This document shows positions 34,145 to 43,066 of a stretch of DNA of 64,000 nucleotides, in pieces. Origin of the DNA: Janthinobacterium psychrotolerans (GTDB lineage Bacteria > Pseudomonadota > Gammaproteobacteria > Burkholderiales > Burkholderiaceae_D). The position numbers and the translations under genes were made by a program. The stretch spans positions 248,001-312,000 of the forward strand of contig NZ_LOCQ01000059.1 of the NCBI RefSeq assembly GCF_001677885.1. The letters run 5' to 3'. How positions within the stretch are numbered: the first letter of the stretch is position 1; every line of letters begins with the position of its first letter. The notes beneath the pieces were generated by a model, which was not told the origin of the DNA, ran no database searches, and worked only from the letters and a program-made list of their open reading frames with translations.

Positions 34145-35450
34145 CTGATTGCGCCAGAGCAAACCACACCGTTACGCACAGCCCCCGCCCTTCTCCGCTC
34201 TCTGCCAGGTCGATCTCGGCGTGGTGGTGGTCGGCGATATTGCGCACGATGGACAGGCCCAGGCCGCAGCCCCAGGCGTCGTGGCCATCGGGCCGGTAAA
34301 AGCGGTCGAACAGCCGTACGCGGTGTTCTTCCGGCACGCCAGGGCCGTTGTCGCGCACGCGCAGCATGGCGCGTCCGCCCGCTACGCCTGCCTGCAGGTC
34401 CACCGTGCCGCCGGGCTGGGTATAGCGCAGGGCATTGTCGACCAGGTTATTCAACAGCACCTGCAAGCCGTCGGGGTCGCCCTCGACCAGCACCTGCGCC
34501 GGCGCCACCACGCCAAGATCGATTTCGCGGCTGTCGGCCAGCGCGCCATGGTCGGCCACGGCGCCGGCCAGCAGCTGGCCCAGGTCCACCGTGCGCAGCT
34601 GGCCGGGCGCCAGCGCCGCCTCGTGGCGGGCCAGGCTCAATAACTGGCGCACCAGGTGCGTGCTGCGATCGAGCCTGTCGTGCAGCCTGGCCAATGCCAC
34701 CGCGCGCGCCGGCTCGCTGGTGGCGCGTTCGGCCACCTGCAGCTGCAGTTTCAGCGCCGTCAATGGCGAGCGCAGTTCGTGCGCCGCGTCGGCGACAAAA
34801 GTGCGCTGGGCGGTGATGGCGTCGTCGAATTTTTGCATCAGGCCGTTCAGGGCCAGTACCACCGGCCGCAGTTCGGGCGGCATCTGCCCGGCCGGCAACG
34901 GCGTCAAAGCATCGGGCGAGCGGCCGGCCACACTGTCGGCCAGGCGGTCGAGCGGCTGCAGCGCGCGGCGCACCACCACCACCATCATCAGCGCCAGCAT
35001 CAGCGCAAACACCAGCAGGGGCGAGCCGGCGCGCCAGGCCATGCTGGCGGCAAGATGGCGCCGCACGCGCATGGTCTGCGCCACCTGCACGTACTGGCCG
35101 CGCCGCGTTTCGCCATACAGGCGCCAGCGCAAGCCGTCGACCTTCACCTTGGTAAAGCCGTCGAGCGCATAGCGCGGCAGGCGCGGCTTGCCGGCGGCCG
35201 CGTACAGCGGCGCGCCATCGGCGCCCCAGGACTGCAGCACGAACGCTTCCTCGGGGTCCTGCGGCGAGGGGCGGCCCGTGTCGGGCGCAAATTCACCGGG
35301 CACCGCCACGGCCAGCTGGCGCAGCTGCAGGTCGCCGATCTCATTGGTTTCTTCGAGCAGCGAAAAATACAGCGCGGTGCCGGCGCCCAGCACGCACAGC
35401 AGGGTCGCGCCCAACAGACCCAGCAGCAGGCGGTGGCGGATGCTGGTCAT
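34122..35450 (-). CDS. QseC/TctE-like sensor histidine kinase
   Basis: A 442-residue kinase. TM1 is LLLGLLGATLLCVLGAGTAL, the periplasmic domain is about 120 residues, and TM2 is SPLLVFALMLALMMVVVV. HAMP, H-box (TFVADAAHELRSPLTALKLQLQ), N-box (LLNNLVDNALRY), DNGPGVPEE and GLGLSIVRNIAD follow. The DAAHELRSPL version and N-terminal layout are those of the QseC/TctE family. It overlaps its regulator gene by ATGA. The 3' end overlaps the GGDEF-EAL gene. Confidence 0.9.
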   Translation of the reverse strand: MTSIRHRLLLGLLGATLLCVLGAGTALYFSLLEETNEIGDLQLRQLAVAVPGEFAPDTGRPSPQDPEEAFVLQSWGADGAPLYAAAGKPRLPRYALDGFTKVKVDGLRWRLYGETRRGQYVQVAQTMRVRRHLAASMAWRAGSPLLVFALMLALMMVVVVRRALQPLDRLADSVAGRSPDALTPLPAGQMPPELRPVVLALNGLMQKFDDAITAQRTFVADAAHELRSPLTALKLQLQVAERATSEPARAVALARLHDRLDRSTHLVRQLLSLARHEAALAPGQLRTVDLGQLLAGAVADHGALADSREIDLGVVAPAQVLVEGDPDGLQVLLNNLVDNALRYTQPGGTVDLQAGVAGGRAMLRVRDNGPGVPEEHRVRLFDRFYRPDGHDAWGCGLGLSIVRNIADHHHAEIDLAESGEGRGLCVTVWFALAQSATSGRTH

Positions 35451-36109
35451 GGCGCGACACGGATCTTGTAGCCGACGCCGCGCACGGTCTGGATGAACTG
35501 GGCGCCAAACTTTTTGCGCAGTTGATAAATGTAGACGTCGACCGTGTTGCTTTCCACCTCGCTGTCCCAGCCGTACAGCTTTTCCTCGAACTGGCTTTTG
35601 GTGATCACCTTGCCCGGCTGGTCGAGCAAGGCGCGCAGCACGGAAAACTCGCGCCGCGCCAGTTTCACGGGCACGCCGTCAAAGGTCGCCTCGTGGCTGG
35701 CCAGGTCCAGTATCAGGCCGCCATGCTCGATCACGGAGCGCGTGCGCCCGCCGCGCCGGCGCAGCAAGGCGCGCAGGCGGGCCAGCAGTTCGTCCAGATC
35801 GAAGGGCTTGACCAGGTAGTCGTCGGCGCCCGCATCGAGGCCGGCCACGCGGGCCGGCGTGCCGTCGCGCGCGGTGATGATCAGCACCGGCAGATCGGCG
35901 CCACGCTGGCGCGCCGCGCGCAGCACGTCCATGCCCTGCAGGCCGGGCAAACCCAGGTCGAGCAGCATCAGGTCGTAGTCAAAACCGTCCAGCGCCAGCC
36001 CGGCTTCGCGGCCGTCGCGCACCCAGTCCACCGCATAGCTTTCGCCACGCAGGCCATCGACCAGGCTCTCGCCTATCATCGGATCGTCTTCCACCAGCAG
36101 CAATCGCAC
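35447..36109 (-). CDS. QseB/TctD-like OmpR-family response regulator
   Basis: A 220-residue regulator with a GTG start at 36107-36109 (VRLLLVEDDPMIGESL) preceded by AGGGG at 6 bases. The receiver shows VEDDP, the DLMLLDLGLPG phospho-acceptor and VKPFDLDELLAR. The winged helix shows VKLARREFSVLRALL and SNTVDVYIYQLRKKFG. It lies 111 bases from the divergent YdeP-like enzyme gene, which makes that gene a candidate target. It is coupled to the downstream kinase. Confidence 0.92.
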   Translation of the reverse strand: MRLLLVEDDPMIGESLVDGLRGESYAVDWVRDGREAGLALDGFDYDLMLLDLGLPGLQGMDVLRAARQRGADLPVLIITARDGTPARVAGLDAGADDYLVKPFDLDELLARLRALLRRRGGRTRSVIEHGGLILDLASHEATFDGVPVKLARREFSVLRALLDQPGKVITKSQFEEKLYGWDSEVESNTVDVYIYQLRKKFGAQFIQTVRGVGYKIRVAP

Positions 36110-36220
36110 CTGATACCCCTTTTTGACTATGCGCCATCTTACTCCGAAGGTGAAGCGCAGCACAGAGCCCGGGAGCAATCGCCCGTACCGTGCAGGATAA
36201 CCATTACCGCGGAGCCCGCC

Positions 36221-38518
36221 ATGAGCAATACCAGCCAACCCGATCCCTACCCTCATCCCGCCGGCGGCTGGGGTTCCGTCAAGGAGGTGGGCGCCGCGCT
36301 GCTGACCGAAGGCGTGCTGTTCAAGGGCGGCAGCCTGATGCTGCACCAGAACAAGACCGACGGCTATGCCTGCGTCGGCTGCGCCTGGGCCAAGCCGGCC
36401 AATCCGCACCCGTTCGAATTTTGCGAAAGCGGCGCCAAGGCGACAGCCTGGGAAATCACCAGCAAAAAGATCGGCGCCGACTTTTTCAGCCAGCATGCGC
36501 TGGCCGAGCTGCGCACCTGGAGCGACCATGAACTCGAAAGCGTGGGCCGGCTGACGGTGCCCATGCGCTGGGATGCGGCTACCGACCGCTACCAGGAAAC
36601 CAGCTGGGAGGCGGCGTTCGAGGCCATCGGCGCGGAACTGCGCGCCATGGACCCGAAAAGCGTGGTGTTCTACAGTTCCGGTCGCGCCTCGCTGGAAACG
36701 TCGTATATGTACCAGCTGGCCGTGCGCATGTATGGCAACAACAACCTGCCCGACAGCTCGAACATGTGCCACGAAAGCACCTCGGTGGCGCTGCCCAGGA
36801 CCATCGGCGTGCCGATCGGCACCGTGGTGCTGGACGACTTCGAGCAGACCGACTGCATCTTGTTCTTCGGCCAGAACGTCGGCACCAACAGCCCGCGCAT
36901 GCTGCACCAGCTGCAACAGGCGCGCAAGCGCGGCATCCCGGTGATTACCTTCAATCCCCTGCGCGAAACGGGCTTGCTGCATTTTGCCAACCCGCAGTCG
37001 CCGGCCGAAATGCTGAGCCCTGCCGAAACGCAGATCACCACCCAGTACCTGCAAGTGAAAGCGGGCGGCGACAGCGCGGCGCTGATGGGACTGTGCAAGG
37101 CGCTGATCGAGGCTGACGATCTGGCGCAGACCACCGGCAGCGTGCGCGTGCTCGACGTGGCTTTCCTCGACGAGCATACCTCGGGCCTGGTGGAATTCGC
37201 CCATGCGGCGCGCGCCGCCGCGTGGACAGCCATCGAAAGCGAATCGGGCCTGGCCCGCGCCGACCTGGAGACCGCCGCCGCCACCTATGCCGGCGCGCAG
37301 CGCGTGATCGGCATTTTCGGCATGGGCCTGACGCAGCACCGCCACGGCGTGCGCAACGTGCAGATGCTGTCCAATTTGCTGCTATTGCGCGGCAATATCG
37401 GCAAGCCGGGCGCCGGCATCTGCCCGGTGCGCGGTCACTCGAACGTGCAGGGCCAGCGCACGGTGGGCATCACGGAAAAGCCGGAACTGGCGCCGCTCGA
37501 CCAGCTGAAAAAACAATATGGCTTCGAGCCGCCGCGCGATAAAGGACGCAATACCGTCACCGCCTGCGAGGGCATGCTCGATGGCTCGGTGCAGGCTTTC
37601 ATCAGCCTGGGCGGCAATTTCCTGCGCGCCGCGCCCGACACCGACGTGCTCGAACCGGCCTGGAACAAGCTGCGCTTGTCGGTGCAGATCGCCACCAAGC
37701 TCAATCGCAGCCACCTGGTGCCGGGGGCGGCGTCGTATCTGCTGCCCTGCCTGGGCCGCATCGAGATCGACCGCCAGGCCAGCGGCGAGCAGGCGGTGTC
37801 GGTCGAAGACAGCACCGGCTGCATGCACGGCTCGCGCGGCAAGGCCGAACCGGCCGCCGCCACCTTGCGCTCGGAGCCGGCGATTGTCGCCGCCCTGGCG
37901 CGCGCCATGCTGCCGCCGGATCGCTTTGCACTGGCGCCATGGGACGCCTGGGTGGCCGACTACGCCACCGTGCGCGAGGCGATCGCCACCACCTACCCCG
38001 ACATCTTCCATGATTTCAACGCCCGCATGTGGCAGCCCGGCGGTTTTCGCCGCCCGGTGCCGGCCTCGCAGCGCGTATGGAAGACGCCGAACGGCCTGGC
38101 CAACTTCATCACGCCCGAAACCCTGCTGGAAGACCCGGACCAGGCCCAGCCCGGCGGCGACGTGCTGCGCCTGTTTACCATCCGCAGCGACAGCCAGTTC
38201 AATACCACCATCTACAATGAGGACGACCGTTTCCGCGGCATTTATGGCGGACGCCGCGTGCTGCTGGTGAACGCCGGCGACATCCGCCGCCTCGGTTTTG
38301 CGGAAGGCGTGCTGGTCGACGTGCTGGGCGTGGCGCCCGATGGCGTCACACGCCGCGTCGATGGCCTGCGCCTGGTCGCCTACGACGTACCGCCCGGCTG
38401 CATCGCCGGCTACTACCCCGAGTGCAATCCGCTGCTGCCGCTGGCCCACCATGCGGTCGGGAGCATGGTGCCGGCGGGGAAATCGATCGCCGTCAAACTG
38501 GTCAGGACGACGGCTTGA
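36221..38518 (+). CDS. FdhF/YdeP-family molybdopterin oxidoreductase, copy 1
   Basis: A 765-residue enzyme starting at ATG 36221. N-terminal cysteines C51, C54 (YACVGCAW) and C68 (FEFCESG) are the iron-sulphur ligands seen in the YdeP branch. The Mo ligand position holds C183 in SNMCHEST, where formate dehydrogenase H has selenocysteine; the codon is TGC. GMGLTQHRHGVRNVQMLSNLLLLRGNIGKPGAG and the C-terminal QFNTTIYNEDDRFRG dinucleotide-binding domain complete the DMSO-reductase fold. YdeP in E. coli is linked to acid resistance, and the reaction is not established. It has no Tat signal and is presumably cytosolic. It is divergent from the QseBC-like pair. Confidence 0.9.
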   Translation: MSNTSQPDPYPHPAGGWGSVKEVGAALLTEGVLFKGGSLMLHQNKTDGYACVGCAWAKPANPHPFEFCESGAKATAWEITSKKIGADFFSQHALAELRTWSDHELESVGRLTVPMRWDAATDRYQETSWEAAFEAIGAELRAMDPKSVVFYSSGRASLETSYMYQLAVRMYGNNNLPDSSNMCHESTSVALPRTIGVPIGTVVLDDFEQTDCILFFGQNVGTNSPRMLHQLQQARKRGIPVITFNPLRETGLLHFANPQSPAEMLSPAETQITTQYLQVKAGGDSAALMGLCKALIEADDLAQTTGSVRVLDVAFLDEHTSGLVEFAHAARAAAWTAIESESGLARADLETAAATYAGAQRVIGIFGMGLTQHRHGVRNVQMLSNLLLLRGNIGKPGAGICPVRGHSNVQGQRTVGITEKPELAPLDQLKKQYGFEPPRDKGRNTVTACEGMLDGSVQAFISLGGNFLRAAPDTDVLEPAWNKLRLSVQIATKLNRSHLVPGAASYLLPCLGRIEIDRQASGEQAVSVEDSTGCMHGSRGKAEPAAATLRSEPAIVAALARAMLPPDRFALAPWDAWVADYATVREAIATTYPDIFHDFNARMWQPGGFRRPVPASQRVWKTPNGLANFITPETLLEDPDQAQPGGDVLRLFTIRSDSQFNTTIYNEDDRFRGIYGGRRVLLVNAGDIRRLGFAEGVLVDVLGVAPDGVTRRVDGLRLVAYDVPPGCIAGYYPECNPLLPLAHHAVGSMVPAGKSIAVKLVRTTA

Positions 38519-39500
38519 CGGCGGCGATCCGCTCATTGATCCACTGATGCGTCCGTGCCTGCACCCGGCGCGCCAGCGCGATCGGAAAGCGGATAAAACC
38601 ATGCGCCGCTTCCGGCAGCAGGTGCAGCTCCACCTGCGCCACTTCCTCCCAGCGCCGCGCCATCAGCACCGTATCGTCCAGCAGCGGATCACGTTCGCCG
38701 GCGACCATCAGTGCCGGCGGCATGCCGTCGAGCGCGCCGTACAGCGGCGACAAGGGTGGCAAGCGCTGCTCCTCTTCACTCAAACCAGGCGTGAGCATGC
38801 GCATCGACGTGGCCATGCTGGGGCCATGCAGCAGCAAAGTGTCGGGGCCGGCCGCGCGCACGCTGGGCGTGGCGGCCAGGTCGTACACGCCGTAATACAG
38901 CACCGCGCCCTTGACGCGCGCCAGCAGCTGCGGCCAGGCTTTCAGCCGCAGCAACGTCGCCGCCGCCAGATGGCCGCCGGCCGACTCGCCGACGATCAAC
39001 ACCGGCAAACCGACCCATGCGGGATCGTCCCCGCCGCCGAGCAGCCAGCGCGCGGCCGCCAGGCAGTCATCGAGCATGTCCTGCAAGGTATGCGCCGGCA
39101 TCAGGCGATAGTCGACCGACACCACCGCCACGTCGCAAGCCTTCACCAAAGCGATATTGAGCGGGTCGTTCATCTGCGCATTGCCGATGACCCAGCCGCC
39201 GCCATGAAAATCGAGCACCACCGCGCGCGCCGGGCGCGCACCGGCGAGGATGCGCACCGGCACCTTCAAGCCATCGGCGTCCACAATGTGTCGCCGGGCG
39301 CGCACGCCGGCGCGCGCCAGCCTGGCGCCGTCGGCCACCTGCCCCAGGCGCAGCAGCGACTGCACCAGCATCGGTACGGCACGGTTGCGGATGCGCAGCC
39401 GTGGCGCCCAGGCCAGGCGGCGGTTGAAACGGCGCGCCTCGTCCAGGGTGGCTGCATCGAGTTCGGCGAGGCCGGGCTGATTGGTATCTGACAAAAGCAT
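38502..39500 (-). CDS. Alpha/beta hydrolase of the hormone-sensitive lipase family
   Basis: A 332-residue esterase from the ATG at 39498-39500 (MLLSDTNQPG). The oxyanion motif DFHGGGWVIG and nucleophile elbow GESAGGHLAA define the HSL family; AGERDPLLDDT and AAHGFIRF carry the catalytic Asp and His. No signal peptide is present, so it is cytosolic and expected to act on short-chain esters. Its 3' end overlaps the YdeP-like copy 1 gene by 17 bases in convergent orientation. Confidence 0.9.
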   Translation of the reverse strand: MLLSDTNQPGLAELDAATLDEARRFNRRLAWAPRLRIRNRAVPMLVQSLLRLGQVADGARLARAGVRARRHIVDADGLKVPVRILAGARPARAVVLDFHGGGWVIGNAQMNDPLNIALVKACDVAVVSVDYRLMPAHTLQDMLDDCLAAARWLLGGGDDPAWVGLPVLIVGESAGGHLAAATLLRLKAWPQLLARVKGAVLYYGVYDLAATPSVRAAGPDTLLLHGPSMATSMRMLTPGLSEEEQRLPPLSPLYGALDGMPPALMVAGERDPLLDDTVLMARRWEEVAQVELHLLPEAAHGFIRFPIALARRVQARTHQWINERIAAVKPSS

Positions 39501-39611
39501 GGGCCTGCCTGCACATTGCAAAACTGCACTGTAGCAGAGCGTGCGCACGCGCACGGAACACGGCACCGTCCAGGCGCAAGCTGCAGCTTTACATGCCCAG
39601 GAAATCCCATT

Positions 39612-40559
39612 TTGAAAAGCCTGCCTATCGCACAACAAGACGCCCTGGCCCAGCGCCGCATCCATATCGCCGAACGCGTGGGGCGCGGCGGCGCGGCCTC
39701 GTACGCCTACGCGCTGGCGCAGATGGCGCGCGCCGCCGCCGACGCCTGGCTGTCCAGGCGCGCCTCGAGCAAGGGCGCCGCCCTGACCCTGTACGTGCTG
39801 TTTTCGCTGGCGCCGATGCTGATCCTGGTGGTGGCCCTGGCCAGCATCTTCTTTGACGAAAACGCCGTGCGCAGGGCCTTGCTGACGGAACTCGGGGGCC
39901 TGACGGGCGCCCAGGGCGGCGACGCGTTAAAGGCCATCATTGCCGGCGCCAGGCGCGCCGACGAAGGCCTGGCCGCCAGCATCATCTCGGGCGTCATCGT
40001 GCTGGTCACGGCGACCAGCGCGTTCGCGGAACTGAAGGAAAGCCTCGACGAGCTGTGGCAGATCCCGCCCTCGGAAGGCTCGGGCGTCTGGCTGTTCGTC
40101 AAGGAGCGCATCCTGTCGTTCGGCCTGTTGCTGGTGCTGGCCCTGATGCTGATGATGACCCTGGCCGTCAATGCCGGCCTGGCCGCGCTGCAAGGCAGCT
40201 GGGCCGACCCGACCGATCCGGGCAAGCTGCTGCAATATGCGCTGTCCGGCCTGTCGATGGTGATCGTCACCGTGATCTTCGCCTTGATCTACAAATACCT
40301 GCCGGCCACGCCGATCGCCTGGGGCGACGTGATCGTCGGCGCCATCCTGACGGCCATCCTGTTCATGGGCGGCAAGGTGCTGATCGGCCTGTACCTGGGC
40401 CACGGCGACTTCGGCAATGCCTACGGCGCGGCCGGCTCGATCGTCGCGCTGATCACCTGGATCTATTATTCGGCGCAGATCTTCTTCTTTGGCGCCTTGT
40501 TTACGCATGAATATGCGATGACACTGGGCAGCCGGCGCGACAGGCTCAAGCGTTACTGA
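39612..40559 (+). CDS. YihY/BrkB-family inner-membrane protein
   Basis: A 315-residue polytopic protein. The start is a TTG at 39612 with AGGAAA 8 bases upstream; no ATG fits. About six membrane segments are visible (ALTLYVLFSLAPMLILVVALA, LAASIISGVIVLVTATSAFAEL, ILSFGLLLVLALMLMMTLAV, YALSGLSMVIVTVIFALIYKYLPA, DVIVGAILTAILFMGGKVLIGLY, AYGAAGSIVALITWIYYSAQIFFFGALFTHEY). The KESLDELW and YKYLPATPIAW segments are family signatures. Function is unsettled; the old RNase BN and virulence assignments do not hold generally. The 3' end overlaps the next convergent gene. Confidence 0.88.
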   Translation: MKSLPIAQQDALAQRRIHIAERVGRGGAASYAYALAQMARAAADAWLSRRASSKGAALTLYVLFSLAPMLILVVALASIFFDENAVRRALLTELGGLTGAQGGDALKAIIAGARRADEGLAASIISGVIVLVTATSAFAELKESLDELWQIPPSEGSGVWLFVKERILSFGLLLVLALMLMMTLAVNAGLAALQGSWADPTDPGKLLQYALSGLSMVIVTVIFALIYKYLPATPIAWGDVIVGAILTAILFMGGKVLIGLYLGHGDFGNAYGAAGSIVALITWIYYSAQIFFFGALFTHEYAMTLGSRRDRLKRY

Positions 40560-40887
40560 CCGCATAGCGCGACATATCGCTGCCGCCACCCTGCCACAGC
40601 GCCAGGAACGATTCGTACACGTGGCGGCTCAGGGAAGGCCGGCGGCGCGACTTGCGCCAGAATTCATAGCGGCCCTTGAACACATAGCCGTCGTTGAAGG
40701 TCACTTCGAAGTCGATGTCGACCTGGTCGCCGGCACCGTGCACCCACGATCCGAGCAGGCGGTCGGCTTCGCGAAAGGCGCCCAGCACGGCGCTTTGCGC
40801 ATTGGCGCGGCCGATGCGGATGCGGGCCACTTCGATTTTTTCATCGTCGGATTCGTCCATGGCTGACGATGGCGATTGCAAATTCAT
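40546..40887 (-). CDS. Small soluble protein of unknown function
   Basis: A 113-residue protein; the start at 40885-40887 (MNLQSPSSAMDE) is chosen because AAGGA lies about 9 bases upstream. The acidic N-terminus is followed by a mixed domain (DIDFEVTFNDGYVFKGRYEFWRKSRRRPSLSRHV) containing a run of basic residues. I do not recognise the family. The gene overlaps the BrkB gene by 14 bases at its 3' end and is immediately upstream, on the same strand, of the next EAL gene's stop (21 bases from 40909), reading away from it. Confidence 0.6.
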   Translation of the reverse strand: MNLQSPSSAMDESDDEKIEVARIRIGRANAQSAVLGAFREADRLLGSWVHGAGDQVDIDFEVTFNDGYVFKGRYEFWRKSRRRPSLSRHVYESFLALWQGGGSDMSRYAVSNA

Positions 40888-40908
40888 GGTGTCTGTTCCT
40901 TTCATGGT

Positions 40909-42561
40909 TTATGCAGCTTGTTGCTGGTAACTGTCTTGTAAAAATCGGCTGGCCGCCACCGCCGTCAATGGCCGGCTGTAGTAATAGCCCTGGATCTGGT
41001 CGCACTGCCAGCCGCACAGCAAGCTGCGCTGCTCGTCGGTTTCCACTCCTTCGGCGATCACCGACAGGCCCAGGCTGTGGCCGAGGCCAATGGTGGCCTG
41101 CACGATGGCGCGCTGTTCGCACACGCTGGCCATATTGCGCACGAAGGACTGGTCGATCTTGAGCTTGTCGATCGGGAAGCGGGACAGGTAGGCCAGGCTG
41201 GAGTAGCCGGTGCCGAAGTCGTCGATGGCCAGGCGCAGTCCCAGGGCGCGCAGCCGCTTGAGCAAGGCGATCGCGCCTTCCGCGTCTTCCATCATCACGC
41301 CTTCCGTAATTTCCAGTTCCAGCAGTGTTGGATCGATGCCGCTTTCGGCCAGCAGCGCTTCGAGGTGCGCCAGGAAGCCGGGCGCGGCGAACTGGCGCGG
41401 CGAGATATTCACGGCGACCGGCAGCGCCATGCCCTGCCGCTGCCAGGCCTGCAGCTGGCGGCAGGCTTGTTCCAGCACCCAGGCGCCGATCGGCACGATC
41501 AGGCCGGACTCTTCGGCCAGGGCAATGAACTGGTCGGGCGGCACGAGCTGGCCGTCGCGGCGCCAGCGCAGCAGCGCCTCGAAGCCGACCAGCGCATCGT
41601 CGCCCAGCGCCTGCTGCGGCTGGTAATGCAGTTCCAGCTCGCCGCGCTCGATGGCGTGGCGCAGCGCTGATTCAGTGGCGATGCGCTGGGTGGCCTGGGC
41701 GTTGATCTCTTCGGAGTAATGCACGACGGTGTCGCCGCCGGCGCGGCGCGCCAGCTGCAGCGCCGCGTCGGCGTTGCGCAACAGCGCTTCCGGTTCGCGG
41801 CCATGCAGCGGATAGCTGACGGCGCCCAGGCTCAGGCTGGTGAAAATCTCGTGGCCCTGCCAGCTGTAAGGCACGCCCACTTCATCGCGCAGGGCCGACA
41901 GCGCCGCCTCGAATTGCGCGCTGTCGCGCGGCCACTGGTACAGGACGGCGAAATTGGCGCCGTCGAGCCGGTACACTTCGCCGCCGCTGCACTCGGCCGC
42001 CTGGCGGATGCGCCCCAACAGCCCGACGATCATCCGGTCGCCAAAACTGTGCCCGAGGCCGCCGACGATGTGGTTAAAACGGTCGATGGTGCCCAGCACC
42101 ACCGCATGCGGCGTGGCCGGCAGGCCGCGCAGGCGCGCTTCGAACGCGCGGCGGTGCGCCAGGCCCGTGAGCGGATCGTGGCCGGCGTGGTGCGCCAGCT
42201 GCTGCTCGACGCGGTAGCGGGCGCGTACGTGATACAGCAGAAAGCCGCTGCTCAGCAGCGCCAGCAGGTCGAACAGATGTACCAGGCGCGTGATGCCCAG
42301 CGCATTTTTTTCGGCCGCCTCGCCGTCCGCCTCGATGGTCTGCCGCACCCCTTCGCCCGACTGCGTTTGTTCCAGCAAGGGACCGATGCTGCTGCGGATG
42401 CCGCTGCTGGCGCGCTCCATCACCACCGACAGGCCGATACTGGCGGCGATCACCAGCATCAGCAGAACATGGACACACCAGCGTGCATACGGCAGGCGCA
42501 GCAGCCGATGATGAGCTGGCAGTGACGGCACGACGGTGGCATGGTGGAAGACAGTGCGCAT
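40909..42561 (-). CDS. Membrane EAL phosphodiesterase with degenerate GGDEF domain
   Basis: A 550-residue protein from the ATG at 42559-42561, preceded by AGGAAA. TM1 (VHVLLMLVIAASIGLSVVM) and TM2 (LVHLFDLLALLSSGFLLYHV) flank a short helical periplasmic region. The GGDEF site reads RLDGANF, so cyclase activity is lost. The EAL domain keeps FEALLRW, VNISPRQF, LEITEG, DDFGTGYSS, KIDQSFV and EGVETDE, so it should hydrolyse c-di-GMP. It lies 17 bases after the single-domain receiver gene and is probably co-transcribed. That makes the receiver a candidate regulator of its activity. Confidence 0.92.
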   Translation of the reverse strand: MRTVFHHATVVPSLPAHHRLLRLPYARWCVHVLLMLVIAASIGLSVVMERASSGIRSSIGPLLEQTQSGEGVRQTIEADGEAAEKNALGITRLVHLFDLLALLSSGFLLYHVRARYRVEQQLAHHAGHDPLTGLAHRRAFEARLRGLPATPHAVVLGTIDRFNHIVGGLGHSFGDRMIVGLLGRIRQAAECSGGEVYRLDGANFAVLYQWPRDSAQFEAALSALRDEVGVPYSWQGHEIFTSLSLGAVSYPLHGREPEALLRNADAALQLARRAGGDTVVHYSEEINAQATQRIATESALRHAIERGELELHYQPQQALGDDALVGFEALLRWRRDGQLVPPDQFIALAEESGLIVPIGAWVLEQACRQLQAWQRQGMALPVAVNISPRQFAAPGFLAHLEALLAESGIDPTLLELEITEGVMMEDAEGAIALLKRLRALGLRLAIDDFGTGYSSLAYLSRFPIDKLKIDQSFVRNMASVCEQRAIVQATIGLGHSLGLSVIAEGVETDEQRSLLCGWQCDQIQGYYYSRPLTAVAASRFLQDSYQQQAA

Positions 42562-42578
42562 GAAGGTTTCCTGGAGCG

Positions 42579-42962
42579 TTACACTTCGTTGCAGGCCTGG
42601 CGGATGCAGCGCACCAGGTCGTTCGATTGAAACGGCTTGCCGAGAAAGCAAGAAGCGCCCGACTGCAGCACGCGCTGGCGCACGGCCGGCTCGGGAAACG
42701 CCGTGATCATGATCAACGGCGTCGCGCTGCCCTGGCGGCGCAGCTGCTCCAGCAGGTCGATGCCGCTCATGCCCGGCATTTGCAGGTCGGTGACGATGCA
42801 CTGATAGTGCTCGGCAGGAGCGCCGGCCAGCAGGCTTTCGGCGGAGTCGAAGCTGCTGGTCAGGTAGCCGTAAGAGCGCAGCAGGCTGGCCAGCGCGCTG
42901 CGCACGGATTCATGGTCATCGACGATGGCGATATGGACATTGTTGGTAACGGACTCGGACAC
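42579..42962 (-). CDS. Single-domain response regulator (FixJ-type receiver)
   Basis: A 127-residue stand-alone receiver with a GTG start at 42960-42962 preceded by AGGGAG. The site residues are intact: DD at positions 15-16 (IAIVDDHE), D59 (IVTDLQMPG), T/A switch (MITAF) and K (LGKPFQ). There is no DNA-binding or enzymatic output, so it must act by protein contact, either on the downstream EAL enzyme or as a phosphate sink for the nearby FixL-like kinase. A CTATAC-N4-GTAT site lies 83 bases upstream. Confidence 0.88.
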   Translation of the reverse strand: MSESVTNNVHIAIVDDHESVRSALASLLRSYGYLTSSFDSAESLLAGAPAEHYQCIVTDLQMPGMSGIDLLEQLRRQGSATPLIMITAFPEPAVRQRVLQSGASCFLGKPFQSNDLVRCIRQACNEV

Positions 42963-43044
42963 TGCAAACTCCCTGGTATCGGTGGCGTCAAGCGGCCACA
43001 TGACGTATGGGAGAACTTTACAGGCTGCAGGGCAAGCGCGAAAT

Positions 43045-43060
43045 CATACAAGGGTATAGG
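43045..43060 (-). promoter_or_regulatory. CTATAC-N4-GTAT site upstream of the receiver gene
   Basis: In the direction of the receiver gene the site reads CCTATACCCTTGTATG. The same arrangement occurs before the FixL-like kinase (45240-45255) and before the NarL-type regulator (48743-48764), always in the same orientation relative to the gene. It is probably bound by one of the LuxR-type regulators of the cluster. Confidence 0.55.
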
Positions 43061-43066
43061 GGGAGA

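Noticed and set aside
36221-38518. Possible selenocysteine codon in the FdhF-like enzymes
   Set aside because: The residue at the molybdenum-ligand position is encoded by TGC in both copies, no in-frame TGA is present and no SECIS-like hairpin is needed.
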